This document shows, one piece after another, positions 1 through 9,300 of a DNA stretch of 24,457 nucleotides; within the stretch, counting starts at the first letter, position 1, and every line of letters starts with the position of its first letter. Origin of the DNA: Amoebophrya sp. A120 (taxonomy: Eukaryota > Sar > Dinophyceae > Syndiniales > Amoebophryaceae); NCBI GenBank assembly GCA_905178155.1, contig CAJINV010000023.1:361452-385908 (forward strand), in the 5' to 3' direction. Under the pieces are notes generated by a model that saw only the letters and a program-made list of their open reading frames with translations, was not told the origin of the DNA and made no database searches. The position numbers and the translations under genes were made by a program.

Positions 1-176
1 TGGTTCCCCGCTGCTGGTTCCCCGCTGCTGGTTCCCCGCTGCTGGTTCCCCGCTGCTGGTTCCCCGCTGCTGGTTCCCCGCTGCTGGTTCCCCGCTGCGC
101 TGCTGGTTCCCCGCTGCGCTGCTGGTTCCCCGCTGCGCTGCTGGTTCCCCGCTGCTGGTTCCCCGCTGGTTCCCCG
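1..176. repeat. 14-bp minisatellite (window edge)
   Basis: About seven head-to-tail copies of a 14-bp unit (TGGTTCCCCGCTGC) are followed by copies expanded to 19 bp by an extra GCTGC, then degenerate copies. The array begins at the window edge, so its true length is unknown. No gene is associated with it. Confidence 0.95.
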
Positions 177-227
177 TGTTTGTTGTGTAGCGGGGTGGTT
201 TTTGCTTTATTTTCCTGAGCTTTATTC

Positions 228-335
228 AAGCCCCCCCAAACCCCCCCAGGCGGCCCTTTTTCTTGAAAACCCGAACGCTTGGCAGGGTGGTCAGAATGTG
301 CCTGCTAAACACGCCTGCGCGGGGGGGTGCGAACT
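228..335. repeat. C-rich dispersed block, copy 1
   Basis: Two runs of C separated by AAA are followed about 50 bases later by CAGAATGTGCCTGCTAAA and ACACGC. The same arrangement recurs at 12069-12160, where CAGAATGCGTCCGCTAAA leads to ACACGC. Both copies lie just downstream of a minisatellite array. This looks like a dispersed repeat family or a structural element of array ends. No function is assigned. Confidence 0.6.
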
Positions 336-1442
336 GAATGCAGGGCGTTCGCCTGTTTTCCGTTCTAGCTAGGTAGCCTGCCTCTGGGCACTTTTATGCA
401 TTGCAGGCTGGGCGAAAGCAATTCGCTATAAGTAGGCACGCCGCGGGTATGTCGTTCGTGGTCCCACCATATTTCCCCCTAAGGAGGCGATGACATGCAT
501 AAGAATTCCGAAACGCAGGTAGTTGTGGAGATGCCCAAGAGCGACGCGCCTCGCTGTGTGAAGACTGACGTAGTCCCAGGAGGAGACGGCGGCGGCCAAG
601 GGCAATCGTCCGAGTAGGCGGCATTACAGACGAAGCAAACAATGCAAGTGACACGAGTCAGCTACGCGCTGCTTTTCTTCAATTACTGACGTCTCCAACT
701 ACTGACATGTATTGGCGTTTATGTTTAGTTTTACGGCTTCCGTTGGCACCAAATAAATATTGTAAAAGACAAGTGATTAAATTAGCTCCCAGACCGCGAA
801 ACGATACATAAATACAGAATTCTTGCTAATGGAACAATCTTGATGCACTGCGACTGCGCCCAACGTGGCTGGTCCATTTTCTTCTTGTTGACTTGAGATG
901 ATGGCAGACTTGTAGTGTCTGTCTGTTGTCCGAAAAATATCTATGACCGAAAGCCTGCTAGGCGGGTCTCACACGGCAACTTTCTGTCCCCGTGTCGTGT
1001 AAGCATGCTCAAGAATTTTCCATACTATGCACGGCCAACGGCCGCAGCGGCCCACTCGTTCTGCAGAGGAGCGGGTCCTCCGATTGGAGCGGGTCCACCG
1101 AAAGAAGCGGCCTTACGGGGCCCGCCGGGCCGTGTAGTGCATATGTAACTAAAGAAGGTGGATCGTGGGGCTCTTGTTCATCGCGCGTTTACCTCAGAAG
1201 CTCCTCTCCGGAATGGTCGAAAGGGAGGGCGACGCCTGAACACAGGAGCACTAGTAGTACAACGCGTACGCTCTCGCGAGTTGTGGTTTGGAATTGGATA
1301 TCTGAGAGTAGCCTCGGGTGGAAGGGAAGGCCCGACTCGGCCGCGGGCACTAGTTTGCTTCCCCTGCTGTGCTCGGCTTACAACTCCCCAGGTGTGTTTT
1401 TGCCTCCGGAGCAAGTCCTTTTCGACGTGGCTCCCAGGTCAA
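336..1442. other. Gene-poor stretch, no supported gene
   Basis: Open frames here are short, overlap on both strands and lack protein-like composition. I see no introner TIRs. The only structure is the first copy of a 42-bp direct repeat at 1034-1075. A small frame from ATG 1027 reads through that repeat for 36 codons. Confidence 0.5.
1034..1075. repeat. 42-bp direct repeat, copy 1
   Basis: This is identical over 42 bp to 2121-2162. Similarity continues in diverged form, CTCCGATTG here against CTCCGGTTG in the second copy. In one shared frame both encode QRPQRPTRSAEER followed by V/A-LRL. Confidence 0.85.
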
Positions 1443-1605
1443 GAATTCTCTTGGTGAATTTTGGGGCTTTTTGTTTTGGCGACACTTTTTTGAAGCCCCA
1501 AAACCCGGAGTTTCTCGTGCGTTAGCGAATTTTGAATAGGCACCTTGGGCCAAAATTCACCGACGGCTTTTTCAAAATTCACCCCAAAATTCACCGGGCG
1601 CCCCT
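1443..1605. repeat. Inverted-repeat AT/C-rich patch
   Basis: A perfect 11-bp stem (TTTTGGGGCTT at 1459-1469, AAGCCCCAAAA at 1493-1503) encloses a 23-nt loop. It is followed by three CAAAATTCACC-type repeats (about 1551-1595). These are the reverse complement of GGTGAATTTTGG at 1453-1464. It could form a hairpin in DNA or RNA. I assign no function. Confidence 0.55.
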
Positions 1606-3047
1606 TTTCGACCGTGATAAGCAAACTTTAGCGCAGAAAAGTGCCCAAAAAAGTGCACAGGTAAGCCCTGGGAAGTGGGGCCGGAGGGAAAAGACAGGCG
1701 CCCTCTGCTGACCTCAGCCCGTCTATATTCTGCCGAAAAGTAGGCCTGGAGAGTTCACGCGCCTGCCGGATAGACGCGTCAAAGCTCTCGGCCTGGTCCT
1801 TTCGCCCTTGCTCTCGCGCCTTGGCCTTTTTGCGTAGTTGCATGCGTTTCGCCGCCTTTCTTTTTCGTGCTTTGCCACGGCTGCTGTAGTGCTCTGATGC
1901 AAGCACGGGGAGGCGCAAAAATGGCCCAAAGAACAACGCCCAGGCTATTTCTAGCTGCCCGGCCGCCGCATGAGACGCGACTTCGTTCTGGCGCAGCGTG
2001 CAGAACCTACTCCCCAGAAGACCAAGAGGGACAACACATCTGCAGTCTACTCTGCAACTTGTCATGCAAAATTCACTAAAGATTCACCGCTACTCATGCT
2101 AGCGGGTGTTAAAGCTCTAAGCCAACGGCCGCAGCGGCCCACTCGTTCTGCAGAGGAGCGGGCTCTCCGGTTGCGCGAGAAAATGTATCAAACAGAGAAG
2201 CCTACCCAAACAAGAAAAAATGTGAATGCTAAAATTGCGTCGCTCAAATTTCTGCTGTAAAAGTGCCGAGGCCAGAAGGCCAAGAGTTTTGCGTTTTTGT
2301 GCGTTTTATTGCGCTTTGTATTTTATGCACTTTAATATATGATTCGAAAAGCAGAAGAAGAAGTAGTGAGTAAGTCTTTCATGATGCGGAAGGACCGGCG
2401 AGAGACCCAAACTCTTTTTCGCCGAATTGGGTATGCTTCTCTGTAGGATGCAACGCCGCGTGTAAACTTACAGCTTTATCGCTCATCCACTACTAGAGCT
2501 ATCATTATCAAGTCGCTACCGTGTCTGAGCCGTATCGTCGCTGCCTGCACAGGTGAAATAGCGTGGCAATGTTTTTTCTATTTCTTATTTTTTGCGAACC
2601 TGGTGCATGACTCCGATGAAGCATAGCCATCCATCAGACCGAACAGCAACAGTATGCACATCCTGCATCTGCCTATCATCTTAAAGGAGGTCGAGTTACA
2701 ATTACTGAGAAAAAATTAATAAGCGTGCTCCAGGAGCTGTGATGTAGTCTTTGTTGTCATTGCATGCGGCTAGTCGTACTTTATGAACCGCTGTAGTTGT
2801 ACTACCTTTGGTTATAAGCACGTGAACGTTTATGCAGCTGTGATTAGATATTACAAGAACGAACCTGGCGCACTGCAGCTTGGCGCACGAAAAGCCATAC
2901 AGCTACGAACTCCTCCGCACGGAACCAGTCGGAAGTATCTTTATCAAAAACGAATTTCTCCTGCAGCTGACTTTTGATCCCCATGTTTGTGTCTATCGAT
3001 AAACCGATGAAAATTCCTGCATGCTTATCGTAAATTTTACTAACGAC
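1606..3047. other. Intergenic region, ambiguous open frames
   Basis: Frames on both strands are open over parts of this stretch (1970-2260 plus, 1628-2065 minus, 2783-2977 plus, 2844-3089 minus). They overlap one another and none has a clear start, domain or introner junction. The minus frame at 1628-2065 has a Lys/Arg-rich central part. The plus frame at 1970-2260 carries the second copy of the 42-bp repeat. I cannot choose between them, so none is called as a gene. Confidence 0.4.
2121..2162. repeat. 42-bp direct repeat, copy 2
   Basis: Second copy of the repeat at 1034-1075, inside an open frame from ATG 1970 to a stop at 2260. The frame encodes the same QRPQRPTRSAEER peptide as copy 1. 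Beyond the identical block the sequence drifts. Confidence 0.85.
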
Positions 3048-3110
3048 GCGCGTCGTTGTTGCTTCTTCAGAGGTGGACAAGCGGAACAAGGACGAAAGGA
3101 AAAAACATTA
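3048..3110 (+). repeat. DKRNKD-encoding block, copy 1
   Basis: A block of about 60 bp is nearly identical to 5276-5339, 6497-6552, 8760-8823 and, in part, 11157-11204. It reads EVDKRNKD-ERKKH here. It has lost one codon (GTC) relative to the other copies, which read DKRNKDVERK. It appears to start the first readable exon of the 3061-6082 gene. Confidence 0.8.
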
Positions 3111-6082
3111 TTCCAATACGTCCGTCGATGGTGTCCAATACGTCCGTCGAGCGCTTTGCATTCCGTTCCGGGTTCGAAGAGCCTGCTGCTGCGAATATCA
3201 GAAGTGGCGCCCCGCTGGTGCAGGCAATCGGAGGTGGCAGCACAGCACAACAGCCACCGACGCGCGGAATGGAGGCTGCTACTATGCGACAAGAGGCGGA
3301 GAAGCAGTGGAAAGACTACGAAGTGGTTATGGTGAGGAAAAATCCTTCCTCCTCATATCGAAAAGGTACGCCTCAGAAAATTTGCAATGCTGATTTGTGA
3401 CCAGAAATCAACTCTGTCTTGCAAGAAGGCAAGTCCACATGCTCCGCCGCATTACGCCGGCGGTTTGTGATGCTGTTGGCCCTACAGCGTCGACTTTTGT
3501 CATGCTGGGCGCCTATGTCAAAACCTCTGCGCTGAGGCTTAGGATATGCCTGCAGTCCTCTACTGCGAAACAGATCTGATTTGTGTACGCAGATCCAGCA
3601 TCAGAAGTTTTGTTCTGCTGTGGGGAGGGGTGATTTTTCCGCGCGATAGTGGTCGAGCTCTTGGTCTCGGTGCCACCACCTCCTGCAGCGAAAAGTGAAG
3701 ATGCTGCTGCAGCTCCTGCGGGTCCGACGACAGACACGAATCTGGGCATTTTTCATTGTAATATCCTGAAAGCGCTGTTCTTCGTGGTTCCGGCCCCAGG
3801 CGGAGGGGACGAAGACACCAGCGTCCTGGCGAAAGTATCAAATGTAAAAATGTCTGGGTCTGGAAGATTCTAAACTTGTAATGCTGTCTCTGGATTCTAG
3901 AAAAATTTGTATTGCATGACCAGCAAAATAAGGACTCCAGTGTGTGCTACGTGGAGAGAGCATTATTTCTCATGTGCTAGAGGCATCACAAAGTCCTCTA
4001 ACAATCTGTGATGCTACGGCATGCATCACAGACATCATGGGTCATTCAAAATATGCATGACAAACCTGGCAAACTTCCAGCCCCAGACATTTTTGCATTC
4101 GATAGAAAGCGCTCCAAGACCACCAGCACATGGTTTCACCCACGAACGTATCAAATGTAAAAATGTCTGGGTCTGGAAGAGTCATGCTGTTTTTGCATGA
4201 CACAGAAGGTCTGGCATGGAAGCTCTAGCATCACAGGTTTTGAGAACCTTCCGCAATGCCGAATCCGCATGACAAGTCCCCTATTTTGGTGGCAAAAAGT
4301 GGGAGCTTTTGCTACGTATGCATGAGAGACTTTTCTGTGTTCTGAAATACGCATTACAAGTTGCATTCTTCCAAACCCAGACATTTTTACATTTGATAGA
4401 ACGAAAACGGCAAGAATAATATTGGCTTCTTGCTTCCGAGTATCGTACGAAAAAAGTGTTTCACTGTGATGACTTTGCAAGATCTGCATCACAAGTTTGC
4501 TACACATGACTGAAAATTTGTGATGCGCGCTTCCCAAGGGAAAACACGCTTGCAAATCCAATGCCTTGCTGGTGTAGCAAGCCAGAGAGTTCTGTGTTCC
4601 ATTTTCTGCATCACAAGTTCACAGTGAAACAGTTTTTTCTCACGATACCGAGCACCGAGAAGCTCCGAGAGGTCGCGCAGCAGCTGAAATCGAAGCAACA
4701 AGTATCGACCTCCACGCGAAGGAGGAGTCTACAACCACTTTCGTATGCACTGCAAATATGTCTGGGTCTGGAAAGTTGGAACTTGTAATGCTAGCTTTAC
4801 ATTCCTGGGATGAAATCTGTATTGCATAACCGACAAATAAAGCCGCACCCATTTTTGTCATGCAAAAACGCAGTTTCTCGTGTGGGCTGCCTATGAGAAA
4901 GTGCTCCGGATGAAAGTTGTCATGCTGGTCTGCATTCGGAAGTGTTTCCATCATGCACATTTTAGCATCACAAGTTTCCAGACCCAGCTATATTTGCAAT
5001 CCATATTTCTGGGGCCACTACAACAAATCCAGTTCCTAAGGTCGTCGAGAAAGTTACCGTGAGGAAAAATCCCTCCTCCCAATAGTGAAAACGTATGTTC
5101 CTAAAAATTTGTGATGCTGATTTGTGAGCACAAATCCTGTCTCTCTTGCAAGAAGGCAAGTCCAAAGAATTCGCCGCCTTATGGATGCGATTTGTAATGC
5201 TGTTTCACTTACATGGAGAGCCTCCGTCATGCTAAGTGCCTACAACAAAACACCCCTAAGTGCCTACATTTTTAAGCGCGTCGTTGTTGCTTCTTCAGAG
5301 GTGGACAAGCGGAACAAGGACGTCGAAAGGAAAAGAGGTGGATAGTACTGGTTTCAGAATGTGAATGTAGTTTCTAGTTTGATGTGGCGCTACAACCTAA
5401 TAGAAGTTCTACAAGAAATAGAAACACCTACGACGCCGCGTTATTCATCTTATGTGATGTGCCTGCACCCACTACACTCGCGTAGTGTAGCCTTACCTGC
5501 TTCGGTTGTAATGCTTGACCTTCTTGATTCAACAAAATTTTGTATCTCATACCCTCCTTCGATATTTTCGGAAAAAGTACCAAAGCGGGCCATTACAAGT
5601 ACTTTCGGGTCTTCAAGATTCCGAGCAACGGCTATCCACATTACTTAAATTTCCCGTACGCCTTCGGAGAAAGAAATGCTGTTTCTGCGTGATGACAATC
5701 CTATTCAGCATGGCAAGTGGTGGCACACAGCCCTAAGGTGGGAAGTTTGTCATGCATTTTTGTCAACGTCGACCTCGATGCGTACGGGAAATTTGTATTG
5801 CATAACAGCAAGCCCTTGCGAATGGCGGGCCGGAATAACGACGAATTTCTCGGGAGGTGCCAGTACTGGTTTGGCCGGGACAGCGTAGAGCCAGCAGCTC
5901 CTGTGAAAGGAGGCGGCGCCGATGCCAATGTGCCGGGTACAGGAGGAACAAACGCGGTGAAAGAAGACGGTGGAAACGCGGAGGATTTGGAAGCTTGTCA
6001 GCTCTTCCATTTGCGACTCGGTGAACCACACATTGCACCGACCAATCTGGTGCGAAACTACTTCAGCGGGTTTTTTCTATGA
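3061..6082 (+). CDS. Introner-split gene, upstream paralogue (5' end unresolved)
   Basis: Hypothetical protein of unknown function. From exon 4 on it is the copy of the 6312-9566 gene. Readable exons are about 3061-3327, 3654-3835, 4110-4148, 4404-4440, 4653-4743, 5011-5054, 5557-5632 and 5810-6082 (stop TGA 6080-6082). The introns are the elements listed separately, each removed with one TSD copy. No signal-peptide exon is seen upstream, unlike its paralogue. The 5' exon has a Ser/Ala/Gln-rich stretch with a PPPP run. A 22-bp tandem duplication (3112-3133 and 3134-3155) shifts the frame between the DKRNKD segment and the rest of that exon, so the 5' part is broken or starts after it. The exon at 3654-3835 is chimeric: at 3744-3763 it reads through the last 20 bp of a truncated introner. 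It is either a diverged gene or a decaying copy. Confidence 0.5.
3328..3648. mobile_element. Introner, family C (321 bp)
   Basis: TIRs are TATGGTGAGGAAAAATC at the left and GATTTTTCCGCGCGATA at the right. The TSD is GTGGT (3323-3327 and 3649-3653). Removing the element plus one GTGGT joins the flanking exons in frame, ...KDYEVV to ELLVSV... The body has stops in the reading frame and GCATGA/GCATCA-type motifs. Confidence 0.88.
3744..3763. mobile_element. Introner family D remnant (last 20 bp)
   Basis: These 20 bp equal the right end of the complete family D element at 6915-7247 and are followed by the same TCCTG TSD copy. The other 313 bp are absent. The upstream flank is unrelated to the flank of the complete element, so the duplication breakpoint lies inside this transposon. 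The remnant is open in frame and seems to have become exon. Confidence 0.8.
3836..4104. mobile_element. Introner, family A (269 bp)
   Basis: The left TIR begins TATCAAATGTAAAAATGTCT and continues GGGTCTGGAAG. The right end is CAGACATTTTTGCATTCGATA. The TSD is GAAAG (3831-3835 and 4105-4109). Removal with one TSD joins ...SVLAK to ALQDHQ... in frame. Here a GT-AG cut one base outside each end would also keep frame. Confidence 0.92.
4149..4398. mobile_element. Introner, family A (250 bp)
   Basis: Same termini as the element at 3836. TSD is GAACG (4144-4148 and 4399-4403). Removal with one TSD joins ...VSPTN to ENGKN... in frame. Only 44 bp of exon separate it from the previous element. Confidence 0.92.
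4441..4647. mobile_element. Introner, family B (207 bp)
   Basis: The left TIR is TATCGTACGAAAAAAGTG then TTTCACTGTGA. The right end is the matching inverted copy ending CTCACGATA. TSD is CCGAG (4436-4440 and 4648-4652). Removal joins ...GFLLP to STEKL... in frame. The TIR is unrelated to family A except for the TATC start. A diverged relative interrupts the large gene at 16381-16589. Confidence 0.9.
4744..5005. mobile_element. Introner, family A (262 bp)
   Basis: Left TIR is TATGCACTGCAAATATGTCT. Right end is ATATTTGCAATCCATA. The TSD is imperfect, TTTCG at the left and TTTCT at 5006-5010. Removal with one TSD joins ...SLQPLS to GATTTN... in frame. Confidence 0.88.
5055..5551. mobile_element. 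Composite intron with family C left end (497 bp)
   Basis: The left end TACCGTGAGGAAAAATCC matches family C at 3328, and similarity to that element continues for about 180 bp. The expected right end is not found. A family C-like fragment ATTTTTAAGCGCG at about 5269-5280 runs into a copy of the DKRNKD block. The next exon resumes after CTCATA-CCCTC at 5546-5556. Removing 5055-5556 joins ...VVEKV to FDIFGK... in frame, which is only a one-in-three coincidence by chance. The internal structure and right boundary are uncertain. Confidence 0.5.
5276..5339 (+). repeat. DKRNKD-encoding block, copy 2 (intronic)
   Basis: Nearly identical to 3048-3110, including the preceding GCGCGTCGTTGTTGC. It reads ASSEVDKRNKDVERKRGG then a stop at 5343-5345. 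Here it lies inside the inferred 497-bp intron, whereas other copies are exonic. It is probably a captured exon fragment. Confidence 0.75.
5633..5804. mobile_element. Introner, family G (172 bp)
   Basis: The left end TATCCACATTACTTAAATTT and the right end, whose reverse complement starts TATGCAATACAAATTT, share AAATTTCCCGTACGC. TSD is ACGGC at the left and ACAGC at 5805-5809. Removal joins ...VFKIPSNG to KPLRMAGR... in frame. Confidence 0.85.
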
Positions 6083-6311
6083 TGTTGATGAGAAAATTGA
6101 AAAAGATAAAGATGCTGAGCAGATAGTGATAGTGAGCTGCAGGCAAACAACCGAGCGTCAGAATCTCTTTTAGTTTCAGCAATAAGCTGCTCCACGTCGT
6201 GGTCGTGAGAAAACCTACGAGGTAGGACGAGTCGCTACTGTTGAAAATGGCTTGTTGACACCTACTTCATCACAGGCGCCTGCTGAACAAGTATGCTGAG
6301 CGTGGAGATGA

Positions 6312-9300
6312 ATGCGTCGTGTTCATCGTTATGTTCTGATGTTGTTCTTCTTCTTACTCTTAGCTTGCGCGATATCTGGCTGTTCGTTGTCCTCGTGTGT
6401 CGTACACTACGTCCGAAGAACTGCGGTGTTGATAAAATGGCAGATGGTAGGACACTGCCACTGTACTAAAAGACAAAGAGGATACCAAGGAGAACGATGA
6501 TGCTGCTTCTTCAGAGGTGGACAAGCGGAACAAGGACGTCGAACGGAAAAAACATAGGCGGCATCGCAACGGATTTGGCGGCGCTGGGGACCTATCAAAT
6601 GCAAATATCCCTGGATGTCTGGAAGAGTGTAGACTTGTCATGCAGCCTTTCCATGTTGACCCCTGAGGTCTGGAATTATGCGGGACCTAGCATGACAGAG
6701 TCTACTGTGAGGTCTCTGTCATGCCTATTTTACATGGGAAACTCCCTGTCACCTTGGCCAAAAGTAGAAGAGCCTTCGGCACTCATGCAACACAGATTCT
6801 TGCGTGATGCGGATTTAGCATGACAACTTGCATCCTTCCAGCCCCAGACCTATTTGCAATGCATAGGACCAGATGGGCGGGCTGTTCAACGCCTTCGCCA
6901 GCGCCCTGGTCCTGTATTACCGTGAAAAATGCCCCCACTCCCAAGGTTGCAAAAATTTGTGATGTGAAGTTTCCAAATGAAAACTTTTTGTCATGCATGC
7001 GCATGCATGAAAGGAGTACGAATCTTTCTGATGCAGAGTCAGACGTGTGTCGCATCGCTTGCAACTGCACAGCTTGCATGACAAGGGCCGCTCTTGCTGG
7101 GATCTTTTGCAGTACAGATTTTTGCTATTTAAGATTGGAATTCTGTGATGCTGATAGATGCAAGAGGGCGAATGTTTCACTTGGAAAGGTCTGCAATACA
7201 AATGCTCCCAAGTTGGTTCGGGGGTGGGGGCATTTTTCATTGTAATATCCTGAAAGCGCTGTTCTTCGTGGTTCCGGCCCCAGGCGGAGGGGACGAAGAC
7301 ACCAGCGTCCTGGCGAAAGTATCAAATGTAAAAATGTCTGGGTCTGGAAGATTCTAAACTTGTAATGCTGTCTCTGGATTCTAGAAAAATTTGTATTGCA
7401 TGACCAGCAAAATAAGGACTCCAGTGTGTGCTACGTGGAGAGAGCATTATTTCTCATGTGCTAGAGGCATCACAAAGTCCTCTAACAATCTGTGATGCTA
7501 CGGCATGCATCACAGACATCATGGGTCATTCAAAATATGCATGACAAACCTGGCAAACTTCCAGCCCCAGACATTTTTGCATTCGATAGAAAGCGCTCCA
7601 AGACCACCAGCACATGGTTTCACCCACGAACGTATCAAATGTAAAAATGTCTGGGTCTGGAAGAGTCATGCTGTTTTTGCATGACACAGAAGGTCTGGCA
7701 TGGAAGCTCTAGCATCACAGGTTTTGAGAACCTTCCGCAATGCCGAATCCGCATGACAAGTCCCCTATTTTGGTGGCAAAAAGTGGGAGCTTTTGCTACG
7801 TATGCATGAGAGACTTTTCTGTGTTCTGAAATACGCATTACAAGTTGCATTCTTCCAAACCCAGACATTTTTACATTTGATAGAACGAAAACGGCAAGAA
7901 TAATATTGGCTTCTTGCTTCCGAGTATCGTACGAAAAAAGTGTTTCACTGTGATGACTTTGCAAGATCTGCATCACAAGTTTGCTACACATGACTGAAAA
8001 TTTGTGATGCGCGCTTCCCAAGGGAAAACACGCTTGCAAATCCAATGCCTTGCTGGTGTAGCAAGCCAGAGAGTTCTGTGTTCCATTTTCTGCATCACAA
8101 GTTCACAGTGAAACAGTTTTTTCTCACGATACCGAGCACCGAGAAGCTCCGAGAGGTCGCGCAGCAGCTGAAATCGAAGCAACAAGTATCGACCTCCACG
8201 CGAAGGAGGAGTCTACAACCACTTTCGTATGCACTGCAAATATGTCTGGGTCTGGAAAGTTGGAACTTGTAATGCTAGCTTTACATTCCTGGGATGAAAT
8301 CTGTATTGCATAACCGACAAATAAAGCCGCACCCATTTTTGTCATGCAAAAACGCAGTTTCTCGTGTGGGCTGCCTATGAGAAAGTGCTCCGGATGAAAG
8401 TTGTCATGCTGGTCTGCATTCGGAAGTGTTTCCATCATGCACATTTTAGCATCACAAGTTTCCAGACCCAGCTATATTTGCAATCCATATTTCTGGGGCC
8501 ACTACAACAAATCCAGTTCCTAAGGTCGTCGAGAAAGTTACCGTGAGGAAAAATCCCTCCTCCCAATAGTGAAAACGTATGTTCCTAAAAATTTGTGATG
8601 CTGATTTGTGAGCACAAATCCTGTCTCTCTTGCAAGAAGGCAAGTCCAAAGAATTCGCCGCCTTATGGATGCGATTTGTAATGCTGTTTCACTTACATGG
8701 AGAGCCTCCGTCATGCTAAGTGCCTACAACAAAACACCCCTAAGTGCCTACATTTTTAAGCGCGTCGTTGTTGCTTCTTCAGAGGTGGACAAGCGGAACA
8801 AGGACGTCGAAAGGAAAAGAGGTGGATAGTACTGGTTTCAGAATGTGAATGTAGTTTCTAGTTTGATGTGGCGCTACAACCTAATAGAAGTTCTACAAGA
8901 AATAGAAACACCTACGACGCCGCGTTATTCATCTTATGTGATGTGCCTGCACCCACTACACTCGCGTAGTGTAGCCTTACCTGCTTCGGTTGTAATGCTT
9001 GACCTTCTTGATTCAACAAAATTTTGTATCTCATACCCTCCTTCGATATTTTCGGAAAAAGTACCAAAGCGGGCCATTACAAGTACTTTCGGGTCTTCAA
9101 GATTCCGAGCAACGGCTATCCACATTACTTAAATTTCCCGTACGCCTTCGGAGAAAGAAATGCTGTTTCTGCGTGATGACAATCCTATTCAGCATGGCAA
9201 GTGGTGGCACACAGCCCTAAGGTGGGAAGTTTGTCATGCATTTTTGTCAACGTCGACCTCGATGCGTACGGGAAATTTGTATTGCATAACAGCAAGCCCT

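Larger units (their letters stand above)
3744..6503. repeat. 2,760-bp direct duplication, copy 1
   Basis: Matches 7228-9987 at a constant offset of 3,484 bp. Every frame I compared within it translates identically in the two copies. The first mismatches are at 3743/7227 and 6504/9988. It spans the last exons and introners of one gene copy, the intergenic gap and the signal-peptide exon of the next copy. It is either a very recent unequal exchange or an assembly duplication. Confidence 0.95.

Noticed and set aside
394-654. 86-codon minus-strand frame near the left edge
   Set aside because: Isolated, Arg/Ser-rich chance composition, no start context and no recognisable motif.
4151-4561. 136-codon minus-strand frame (also at 7635-8045)
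   Set aside because: It runs through two introners and the exon between them in reverse; its repetition only reflects the duplication and the TIR sequences.
6312-6500. 62-residue secreted peptide as a complete gene
   Set aside because: The signal peptide is convincing, but a 49-bp GT-AG intron at 6402-6450 links it to a 300-residue frame, so the stop at 6498-6500 is probably not used.
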